NCBI GenBank assembly: GCA_039815415.1
Contig: JBCBZH010000120.1
Coordinates: 1-11,839 of the forward strand
Direction: 5' to 3'
Source: JBCBZH01 sp039815415
GTDB lineage: Bacteria > Bacteroidota > Rhodothermia > Rhodothermales > Rubricoccaceae
DNA length: 11,839 nt
How positions within the stretch are numbered: the stretch's first letter is position 1; every line of letters starts with the position of its first letter. Of the stretch, positions 6,946-11,839 are shown in pieces. Under the pieces are notes generated by a model that saw only the letters and a list, made by a program, of their open reading frames with translations, ran no database searches and was not told the DNA's origin. The position numbers were made by a program, and so were the translations under genes.

Positions 6946-7677
6946 ATGTCGCCAGCTCGCCTTCTGATCGTCGAGGACGACGATGACCTCCGTCAGATCC
7001 TGTCTCAGCGATTCTCCGAGTCCGGCTATGACGTCGCGACGGCGGCGACTGGGACCGGCGCATTGGCGGCCGTCGAGGCCCAGGTGCCAGATCTCGTGCT
7101 GCTCGATGTGATGCTTCCGGGGCTCGATGGTGTGGAGGTCTGCCGACGGCTCCGAGCTGACCACCCGCTGTTGTACATCTGCATGCTGACGGCCCGAGCA
7201 GACGAGCTGGACCGTGTCGTTGGGCTCGAGGTGGGGGCCGACGACTACGTGACCAAGCCATTCAGCCTCCAAGAGGTGGTTGCACGCGTCCGGGCCGCTC
7301 TGCGCCGCGTTCGCGCGACTCAGGAGCGCATGGCGTCCCCCCCTGACGATGAGGACACACCGATTGAAGTCGGCGAGCTGAGGATTGATGCCGCACGCCA
7401 TGAAGTGTGGCTACGAGGTGAGCCCGTTCACCTGACCGTCCGCGAGTTCGACCTGTTGCTGTTCCTGGCGCAGAACCCCGAACGCCCGTTCACCCGCTCG
7501 CAACTCCTCGAACGGATCTGGGGCATCACGTATGAGGGCTACGACCGGACCATCGACAGCCACGTGCAGCGCCTCCGCGCCAAGATTGAGGCGGATCCCG
7601 GAAGCCCGACGTTCGTGCGGACTGTATGGGGAGTGGGGTACAAGTTTTCCGGTGAGGACGGGGACGCCTCCCGGTAG
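6946..7677 (+). CDS. OmpR/PhoB-family response regulator transcription factor
   Basis: This cytoplasmic two-component regulator has 243 residues. The receiver domain (about 5-120) has the acidic pair D11/D12, phosphoacceptor D54 in LVLLDVMLPGLDG, T82 in CMLTARAD and K104 in DDYVTKPF, so it should be phosphorylatable. A linker rich in Asp/Glu/Pro (about 125-140) leads to the winged-helix DNA-binding domain: EVGELRID, VHLTVREFDLLLFLAQNP, SQLLERIWG, RTIDSHVQRLRAKIE and VRTVWGVGYKF. ATG at 6946 is chosen because it sits right before the receiver domain, while the frame opens further upstream without family content. No histidine kinase lies beside it, so its partner is unknown. The iterated 10-mer lies on codons 2-5. 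Confidence 0.96.
   Translation: MSPARLLIVEDDDDLRQILSQRFSESGYDVATAATGTGALAAVEAQVPDLVLLDVMLPGLDGVEVCRRLRADHPLLYICMLTARADELDRVVGLEVGADDYVTKPFSLQEVVARVRAALRRVRATQERMASPPDDEDTPIEVGELRIDAARHEVWLRGEPVHLTVREFDLLLFLAQNPERPFTRSQLLERIWGITYEGYDRTIDSHVQRLRAKIEADPGSPTFVRTVWGVGYKFSGEDGDASR
6950..6959 (+). repeat. Iterated 10-mer CGCCAGCTCG, copy at the start of the response regulator gene
   Basis: Exact copy beginning one base after the ATG (6946-6948), encoding part of Ser-Pro-Ala-Arg, the non-conserved lead-in to the receiver domain. It is preceded by T. Confidence 0.7.
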
Positions 7678-7703
7678 GCTCGGAGGCCGCGCAGACTCAA
7701 CTC

Positions 7704-7750
7704 TCGCCAGCTCGAGAACTCCCTCTCAGCGGCAACGCTCGCGCTGGCGA
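7704..7750. repeat. Iterated word and inverted partial copy after the response regulator gene
   Basis: TCGCCAGCTCG (7704-7714) is an exact copy with the preferred leading T. The 8-bp core returns in inverted form as GCTGGCGA at 7743-7750, with 31 nt between. Both lie in the 171-bp gap between the response regulator stop and the folB start. The pair could form a transcript hairpin but has no T-tract. Confidence 0.55.
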
Positions 7751-7848
7751 CGCAGGTGAGGCCACGTCCCCACTCGGATTTCTTGGAGCAAAGTGGCGAT
7801 GTTGCGCGGAGTGGGAGAGCTTCCAGACTCATTACACGCCCCACACTC

Positions 7849-8220
7849 GTGTCCCTCGCCACGGTAAGACTTGTCAATGCGGTCTTCTACGCCCACCACG
7901 GGGTGATGGAAGAGGAGCATCGCATTGGGGGACGGTATGAAGTGGACGTGTCGATGGACCTGGATGCCCGCGAGGCAGCGGCGACAGACGATTTGAGCAA
8001 GACCGTGGACTACGAGCGTGTGTATACCCTCGTTCGTGGGATCGTCACTGGAGCCAACGCCTACCTCATTGAACGGCTGGCAGCCCAGATTGCGGAGGCG
8101 GTGTGTGCAGCCTATCCCGCCGTCGAACATGTGGAAGTGGTTGTGCGCAAGCCCAACCCGCCCGTTGGTGGCCCCACAGACCGGGCCGAAGTCATCTATC
8201 GCCTCGATGGCCGGTCCTAG
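7849..8220 (+). CDS. folB: Dihydroneopterin aldolase FolB
   Basis: This enzyme cleaves dihydroneopterin to 6-hydroxymethyl-dihydropterin and glycolaldehyde in folate synthesis. With GTG at 7849 it has 123 residues, the usual FolB length. The frame is open upstream to a GTG at 7756, but those 31 codons show nothing of the family. Visible family marks are the opening strand VRLVNAVFYAHHGVMEEEHR (6-25) with the catalytic Glu in the EEE run, TVDYERVY (52-59), the helix LIERLAAQIAEAV, and VEVVVRKPNPPVGG with the conserved Lys101. It overlaps folK by 14 bp, so the two are likely translationally coupled. The enzyme normally forms octamers of tetramer rings. Confidence 0.92.
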   Translation: MSLATVRLVNAVFYAHHGVMEEEHRIGGRYEVDVSMDLDAREAAATDDLSKTVDYERVYTLVRGIVTGANAYLIERLAAQIAEAVCAAYPAVEHVEVVVRKPNPPVGGPTDRAEVIYRLDGRS

Positions 8221-8740
8221 CGACGTCTACATCGGGCTGGGGGCGAACCTGGGAGATCGCCTCGCAGCGTTGCAGCAGGCCGTGAAAGGGATGTCGTCCT
8301 GGCCCGAGACAGAGGTGGTCGGCGCCAGCTCGATCTATGAAACGGAGGCCCATGTCCTTCCGGGCCAAGACCGCCAGCCCGATCACCTGAACGCCGTCGT
8401 GCAACTGAGGACGGCACTCTGTCCGCACGACGTTCTCGAACGGCTTCAGTCTATCGAGCGAACCGCAGGTCGAGATCCAGAGGCGGCTCCGTGGTCTCCG
8501 CGACCGTTGGACCTGGACATCCTCATCGTCGGCGCTGAGATCGTGGACGATGACGAGCTGGCGATTCCTCATCCGCGGATCGCAGAGCGAAGGTTTGTGC
8601 TGGCCCCACTTGCGGAGATCGCCCCCGAGATTCAGGTCGGAGGCATGACCGTGGCTGCCCTACTCGCGGAGACCTCCGACACCGCCCGAATCACCCGCAC
8701 GGGGCTGACACTTCTGGAGGACCAGCGTCTCGGGGAGTGA
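8207..8740 (+). CDS. folK: 2-amino-4-hydroxy-6-hydroxymethyldihydropteridine pyrophosphokinase FolK
   Basis: This enzyme transfers pyrophosphate from ATP to 6-hydroxymethyl-dihydropterin, the step directly after FolB. The protein has 177 residues. The motifs in order are VYIGLGANLGDR (7-18), SSIYETEA (41-48), GQDRQPDHLNAVV (53-65) for pterin binding, and APWSPRPLDLDIL (94-106) with W96, R99 and the Mg-binding D102 and D104, then IPHPRIAERRFVLAPLAEIAP (120-140). ATG 8207 lies inside the last codons of folB (stop at 8220), giving a 14-bp overlap in another frame. Two copies of the iterated 10-mer lie in the gene. FolB and FolK encoded side by side supply successive steps of the pathway. Confidence 0.95.
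   Translation: MAGPSDVYIGLGANLGDRLAALQQAVKGMSSWPETEVVGASSIYETEAHVLPGQDRQPDHLNAVVQLRTALCPHDVLERLQSIERTAGRDPEAAPWSPRPLDLDILIVGAEIVDDDELAIPHPRIAERRFVLAPLAEIAPEIQVGGMTVAALLAETSDTARITRTGLTLLEDQRLGE
8323..8332 (+). repeat. Iterated 10-mer CGCCAGCTCG, first copy in folK
   Basis: Exact copy encoding Gly-Ala-Ser-Ser (GGC GCC AGC TCG), a reading frame different from the Glu-Leu-Ala copies. It is preceded by G rather than T. Confidence 0.65.
8554..8563 (-). repeat. Iterated 10-mer CGCCAGCTCG, second copy in folK
   Basis: Exact complement CGAGCTGGCG, encoding Asp-Glu-Leu-Ala. On the complement it is preceded by T. Confidence 0.65.
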
Positions 8741-8816
8741 CGCACTTCAGTCACCCAAAGTCCGGATTCTCGCGAACGCACGTTGCGATCTTGGAGTCCG
8801 TCACCTGATCTCCCTC

Positions 8817-9485
8817 ATGGCCCATCCGTTTCCAGAGCATCTTCGCTACATCGCCGTCGAGGGCGTCATTGGGGCCGGAAAGTCCACGCTGGCTCGCATG
8901 CTCGCTGAGAAAAGCGGTGGGCGGCTCGTGCTGGAGGAGTTCGAGGACAACCCGTTTCTGGGCACGTTCTACGGCGACCGCGAGCGCTGGGCGTTCCAGA
9001 CCCAGCTCTCCTTTCTCGCCAGCCGGTTTCGCCAGCAGAAGGCGCTGGCCACGCGCGACCTCTTTCACCAGCACGTGGTGTCGGACTATACGTTCGACAA
9101 AGACCGCATCTTCGCTCACGTCACGCTCTCCGGCGACGAACGCCAGCTCTACGATTCGCTCTACAGCATCATGGAGCCCAATGCCCCCACGCCCGACCTC
9201 GTGGTCTACCTCCGGTCGTCAGTAGACCGCCTCCTGCACAACATTGCCATGCGGGGGCGCAGCTATGAGGCCCAGATGGACCCAGCCTACCTCGCAGACC
9301 TGACGGAGGCGTACGATCGCCACTTCTTCCACTACCGCAAGAGCCCGCTGCTCATCATCGACGCCTCCCGGATCGACTTCGTGGGACAGCCCTCACATTT
9401 CACGGAGTTGGTCCGGCAGATCGGGCTGGTGAAGGGCGGGACGACCTACTTCAACCCGCCGGAGACGATGCAACTCGCGTTCTAG
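8817..9485 (+). CDS. Deoxynucleoside kinase (dNK family, deoxyadenosine/deoxyguanosine-kinase-like)
   Basis: This cytoplasmic salvage enzyme phosphorylates deoxynucleosides to dNMPs with ATP. The 222-residue protein starts at ATG 8817. Walker A is EGVIGAGKST (15-24). The substrate-binding part has VLEEFEDNPFLGTFY (38-52) with the family Glu, WAFQTQLSFLASRFRQ (58-73), and SDYTFDKDRIFA (89-100). The LID region is MRGRSYEAQMDPAYLADL (145-162) with Arg146 and Arg148. The base specificity cannot be read from the sequence. It lies 76 bp after folK on the same strand, and folK next to a dNK is a recurrent arrangement in Bacteroidota-type genomes, so co-transcription is likely. Its end is convergent with the TonB-family gene. 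Confidence 0.94.
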   Translation: MAHPFPEHLRYIAVEGVIGAGKSTLARMLAEKSGGRLVLEEFEDNPFLGTFYGDRERWAFQTQLSFLASRFRQQKALATRDLFHQHVVSDYTFDKDRIFAHVTLSGDERQLYDSLYSIMEPNAPTPDLVVYLRSSVDRLLHNIAMRGRSYEAQMDPAYLADLTEAYDRHFFHYRKSPLLIIDASRIDFVGQPSHFTELVRQIGLVKGGTTYFNPPETMQLAF

Positions 9486-9510
9486 GAAACGGACGGCGCA
9501 CTCGGGGTCT

Positions 9511-9543
9511 CGCCAGCTCAAGGCCTCTCGCGACGAGCTGGCG
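9511..9543. repeat. Inverted pair of the iterated word between convergent genes
   Basis: CGCCAGCTCA (9511-9520, one mismatch) faces the exact complement CGAGCTGGCG (9534-9543). The 9-bp arms CGCCAGCTC (9511-9519) and GAGCTGGCG (9535-9543) enclose 15 nt. The pair sits in the 87-bp gap between the stop codons of the deoxynucleoside kinase (9485) and the TonB-family gene (9573), where it would act on transcripts of both strands as a hairpin. No T-tract is present. Confidence 0.65.
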
Positions 9544-9572
9544 ACCGGCTCAACGGTTGGCTGCTCGCGCGC

Positions 9573-10466
9573 TTAGGAGGTGCACCGAAGTGTGATGGTC
9601 GTGTAGGACCGGACCCGCTGGTCCCCATCCCGAGCAGGGCGGAAGAGGGAGCGGCGGGCCGCTTCGAGCATGGCACGATCCAGGGAGTAGGGGAGCGTGG
9701 CGACCTCCTGTTCACGGTCGCGTCGGTCGGTGACCGTTCGCTCCACGATCTCCACGCTCTCCACTCGCCCGCTTGCACTCACCAGCACCTGCACGCGGGC
9801 CCGCACCTGCACGCCATCCCGACGAACATCGTCGGGGCAGACGGGAGGGGAGGTCTGGACGGTGCGAGGACTGCGCTGGGGACGCTCTACGATCTGGTCG
9901 CTAGCGGCGGACGGGGCTGAGGGAGCTGGCGGCGGCGGCGCGGGTGGAGCCGGAGGCGCAGGCGGTGCGTTGGGGCTGGGTGCAGCGGGCTGGGGAACCG
10001 GAGGCATCACCGAACGGATGGGGATGTCCAACTCCTCGATGATCTGTTCGTCCGGAACTTCCTCCGGCGGGAGGTCGGAGACGGGTGGCGGGGGGGGAGG
10101 GGACGGTGGGAACGGCGTTGTGGGAGGCGGCTGGCGCGTGGGCTCGATCAGCTCGAGCACGATAGGGGCCTGTTGCGTTCGGTCCTGGATCTCTGGAGCA
10201 CTGGGGAGCAGGCCGTTCGGCCAGAACCAGAGAACGCCGTTGACCAGAAGCAGGCTCGTCGCCAGCGCGCTAAGCGCCCGGATCCGGTAGGTTGGATCGC
10301 GCTGGGAGGGAAGATGGGGGACGGGGACGGGCACAAAGGCAGAACGCAGGAATCCGTTCGGGCGTGCGCGAAGGTAGACCGAATGGACAGCGCGCGGGCA
10401 GGCAGAAGGCGTCGCCTCGTGAAGCTGTCGTGGCTGCACGCGCGCCTCGGCGAAGCACGCACGCAT
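9573..10466 (-). CDS. TonB-family energy transducer
   Basis: This inner-membrane protein spans the periplasm and passes proton-motive force from ExbB/ExbD to outer-membrane receptors. With ATG at 10466 it has 297 residues. One membrane segment lies at about 65-82 (LSALATSLLLVNGVLWFW). A long Pro-rich periplasmic spacer follows (about 110-205, with PPSPPPPPP and repeated APP). The C-terminal TonB domain (about 215-297) has VRARVQVLVSASGRVESVEI, MLEAARRSLFRPA and a final beta-strand SYTTITLRC. Cys210 and Cys295 may pair. The first 44 residues lack TonB character; a GTG at 10334 (VPVPVPHLPSQ, 253 residues) is a credible alternative start. No exbB/exbD lies nearby. It is convergent with the deoxynucleoside kinase. 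Confidence 0.88.
   Translation of the reverse strand: MRACFAEARVQPRQLHEATPSACPRAVHSVYLRARPNGFLRSAFVPVPVPHLPSQRDPTYRIRALSALATSLLLVNGVLWFWPNGLLPSAPEIQDRTQQAPIVLELIEPTRQPPPTTPFPPSPPPPPPVSDLPPEEVPDEQIIEELDIPIRSVMPPVPQPAAPSPNAPPAPPAPPAPPPPAPSAPSAASDQIVERPQRSPRTVQTSPPVCPDDVRRDGVQVRARVQVLVSASGRVESVEIVERTVTDRRDREQEVATLPYSLDRAMLEAARRSLFRPARDGDQRVRSYTTITLRCTS
10369..10376 (-). promoter_or_regulatory. Possible -7 element for the TonB-family gene
   Basis: On the minus strand this reads TACCTTCG, one base off TAnnTTTG, and lies 35 bp upstream of the GTG at 10334. If it is real, the gene starts at that GTG and not at the ATG at 10466. No -33 TTG is seen at the right distance, so support is weak. Confidence 0.22.
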
Positions 10467-10535
10467 CAGTGTTGCGCCGACTCAGAGGGGCCCCCCTCGT
10501 GACTGCCGAACGCCGCGTGAAGACGCCCGTGCGAG

Positions 10536-10567
10536 TTGTCGCCAGCTCGTGTGGGCGCGTAGCTTCC
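10536..10567 (+). promoter_or_regulatory. Possible promoter for the carA leader
   Basis: TTG at 10536-10538 and TAGCTTCC at 10560-10567 are 21 bp apart and resemble the Bacteroidota -33/-7 pair (TTG ... TAnnTTTG), with two mismatches in the -7 box. The 23-codon leader ORF starts 17 bp further on. A copy of the iterated 10-mer lies between the two boxes. Confidence 0.3.
10540..10549 (+). repeat. Iterated 10-mer CGCCAGCTCG, intergenic copy upstream of carA
   Basis: Exact copy, preceded by T, in the 230-bp divergent region between the TonB-family gene and carA. Confidence 0.75.
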
Positions 10568-10584
10568 GTGAACCGTCGGTGTCC

Positions 10585-10656
10585 ATGCCTGCCCTCCACA
10601 TCGCCCCCGACATCGCCGCTCTCGCGGACCTTGCCTTTCGGCCCCTAGGCCGCTGA
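10585..10656 (+). CDS. Candidate 23-residue leader peptide upstream of carA
   Basis: ATG at 10585 opens a 23-codon ORF beginning MPALHIAPDIAAL and ending FRPLGR. It stops with TGA at 10654-10656, whose last base is the first base of the terminator stem. A ribosome reaching the stop would cover the 5' arm of that hairpin, the geometry used in coupling-type attenuation of pyrimidine genes such as E. coli pyrBI. The peptide has two arginines in its last six codons but no run of one amino acid. No homologue is known to me, and the ORF is short enough to be chance. Confidence 0.35.
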   Translation: MPALHIAPDIAALADLAFRPLGR

Positions 10657-10683
10657 GCCTTCCGTTTTCGGGAGGCTTTTTTT
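10656..10683 (+). terminator. Intrinsic terminator / attenuator directly before carA
   Basis: AGCCTTCC (10656-10663) pairs with GGGAGGCT (10670-10677) over 8 bp with one G-U wobble, loop GTTTTC, followed by T to 10683 (a run of seven including the last stem base). It ends only 13 bp before the carA ATG at 10697, so if transcription starts upstream it must be read through for carA expression. It is oriented to stop rightward transcription. Confidence 0.7.
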
Positions 10684-10696
10684 GTATCCCACTGCC

Positions 10697-11830
10697 ATGA
10701 CCGACTCGACCCCTCGACCCGCTCGCCTTGCCCTCGAAGATGGCACCGTCGCGCACGGTGTGGCCGTTGGCGCTACAGGCACTGCCGCCGGCGAGCTGTG
10801 CTTCAATACGTCGATGAGCGGCTACCAGGAGATCCTGACCGATCCCAGCTACCACGGGCAGCTCATGATGATGACCTACCCTCACATCGGCAACTACGGT
10901 GCCTTCGAGGATGCGACGGAGGCGGATCGGCCCCATGTGGCGGGCCTCATCGTCCGGGACTTCAGCACGTCGCCGTCCAACACCGCCATGGAAGAGACGC
11001 TCGATGCCTACATGCGGCGCCACGGGCTGGTGGGCATCTCTGGCATCGACACGCGCCGGTTTGTGCGCCACATTCGCCAGGCAGGTGTCATGAATGCCGT
11101 CGTGTCGTCCGAGGAGGGCCTCAGCGACGACGAACTGGTGGAGCGGGCGCGTCAGCACCCCAGCATGGCAGGCCTCGAGCTGGCGAGTCGAGTCACCACG
11201 ACGGAGGTGGTGGACTACGCCGATGGCGACGGCCCTCGCGTGGCCGTGTACGACTACGGCGTCAAACGCAACATTCTGCGGTCTTTCGCGGGGTTGGGCT
11301 GCGCGGTCCGCGTGTTTCCCGCCAGCACGCCGCTCGCCGAGGTTCTCGCATGGGAGCCGGATGGCATCTTCTTCTCCAATGGCCCTGGAGACCCACGTGC
11401 GATGCCGGATGCCGTGGAGACGGCGCGCGAGGCGATTGCGACAGGCCTCCCGCTGTTCGGCATCTGCCTCGGCCACCAGCTCATGGCGCTGGCAGAGGGG
11501 CTCGAGGTGTACAAGATGAAAGTGGGGCACCGAGGCGCCAACCATCCGGTTCTGAACCTGACGACCGGGCACGTCGAGATCTCGACACAGAACCACGGCT
11601 TCGCCGTCCGCGAGGAGGGACTCGAGGGCATCGCGACGGTGGACCACCGCAACCTGAACGATCAGACGGTGGAGGGGCTCCAGTACGAACGGTTCAACGG
11701 CTTCTCGGTGCAGTACCACCCGGAAGCGTGCCCCGGCCCACACGACAGTCGCTACCTGTTCGACCAGTTCATCGCGCGGATGACCGGCGGGAAGACTGTG
11801 CATGCTGATCGTCAGCCCGTAGCGGTCTGA
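10697..11830 (+). CDS. carA: Carbamoyl-phosphate synthase small (glutaminase) subunit CarA
   Basis: This cytoplasmic subunit hydrolyses glutamine and passes ammonia to CarB for carbamoyl phosphate, used in pyrimidine and arginine synthesis. With ATG 10697 it has 377 residues, normal for CarA; a TTG five codons earlier overlaps the terminator T-tract and is unlikely. The N-terminal domain shows ALEDGTVAHG, GELCFNTSMSGYQEILTDPS and GLVGISGIDTRRFVRHIRQ. The class I amidotransferase domain has VAVYDYGVKRNILR, FFSNGPGDPR, the nucleophile Cys257 in FGICLGHQLMALA, and the His341/Glu343 pair in VQYHPEACPGP. All catalytic residues are present. It is preceded by a leader ORF and terminator that may control it, and one copy of the iterated 10-mer lies at 11176. 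Confidence 0.97.
   Translation: MTDSTPRPARLALEDGTVAHGVAVGATGTAAGELCFNTSMSGYQEILTDPSYHGQLMMMTYPHIGNYGAFEDATEADRPHVAGLIVRDFSTSPSNTAMEETLDAYMRRHGLVGISGIDTRRFVRHIRQAGVMNAVVSSEEGLSDDELVERARQHPSMAGLELASRVTTTEVVDYADGDGPRVAVYDYGVKRNILRSFAGLGCAVRVFPASTPLAEVLAWEPDGIFFSNGPGDPRAMPDAVETAREAIATGLPLFGICLGHQLMALAEGLEVYKMKVGHRGANHPVLNLTTGHVEISTQNHGFAVREEGLEGIATVDHRNLNDQTVEGLQYERFNGFSVQYHPEACPGPHDSRYLFDQFIARMTGGKTVHADRQPVAV
11176..11185 (-). repeat. Iterated 10-mer CGCCAGCTCG, copy in carA
   Basis: Exact complement CGAGCTGGCG, encoding Glu-Leu-Ala in LELASR. On the complement it is preceded by T. It is the rightmost copy in the window. Confidence 0.65.
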
Positions 11831-11839
11831 TGCCTGAAG
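11830..11839 (+). CDS. Possible start of the next gene, coupled to carA
   Basis: The carA stop codon reads TGATG, so an ATG begins on its last base and continues Pro-Glu to the window end. Such a 1-bp overlap is typical of translationally coupled operon genes. Only three codons are visible, so identity (for example carB) cannot be judged. Confidence 0.3.

Noticed and set aside
6420..6986. 188-codon plus-strand frame opposite the LolA-like gene
   Set aside because: Basic, low-complexity reading of the antisense strand. The minus-strand product has a signal peptide and a coherent fold.
7756..7848. N-terminal extension of folB from the GTG at 7756
   Set aside because: The 31 extra residues show no family similarity, and the GTG at 7849 gives the usual FolB length.
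10485..10498. GAGGGG-CC-CCCCTC palindrome upstream of carA
   Set aside because: It is a short G/C run that forms a self-complementary word easily in GC-rich DNA. It has no loop for a stable hairpin and no second copy to suggest an operator.
10466..11803. 445-codon open frame on the minus strand opposite carA
   Set aside because: It mirrors the codon-biased carA frame on the other strand and is His/Arg-rich with no recognisable domain, while carA carries every catalytic motif.

Overview
The window is a GC-rich chromosomal stretch, most likely from a marine or halophilic member of the Rhodothermota (Bacteroidota-like, Rubrivirga/Rubricoccus/Salinibacter type). This is an inference from three things: a secreted beta-propeller protein with a type IX secretion (Por) C-terminal sorting domain, a TAnnTTTG-like promoter element, and the folK next to deoxynucleoside kinase arrangement. 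No rRNA, tRNA, CRISPR array, IS element or phage gene was seen.

Layout. Positions 1-506 hold an ORF fragment on the minus strand that runs off the window and meets a plus-strand lipoprotein with a doubtful N-terminus. Positions 530-3367 encode a 945-residue BNR/sortilin-like T9SS substrate, closed by a perfect 16-bp hairpin. A minus-strand block (5082 to 3543) follows: SH3-domain lipoprotein, yidD and moaB, tightly spaced and probably one operon. Then come hisI (5465-5974), preceded by what looks like the corpse of a second hisI, and a convergent secreted LolA-like protein (6791 to 6066). An OmpR/PhoB response regulator (6946-7677) leads a plus-strand run with folB, folK and a deoxynucleoside kinase (to 9485). 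A convergent TonB-family gene (10466 to 9573) follows. The window closes with carA (10697-11830), preceded by a 23-codon ORF and an intrinsic terminator that together look like an attenuator. A further gene may start at the carA stop codon.

Most genes are core metabolism: folate (folB, folK), histidine (hisI), pyrimidine/arginine (carA), deoxynucleotide salvage and Moco (moaB). The envelope theme comprises the T9SS substrate, the lipoproteins, YidD and TonB.

The most striking signal is not a gene. The 10-mer CGCCAGCTCG (or its complement) occurs exactly 11 times between 3320 and 11185, on both strands and in several reading frames, and it is enriched between genes. Three places carry it, or its core, as inverted pairs between or just after genes. 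This is the pattern of a DNA uptake sequence or another genome-wide iterated word. The first 3.3 kb lacks it completely.
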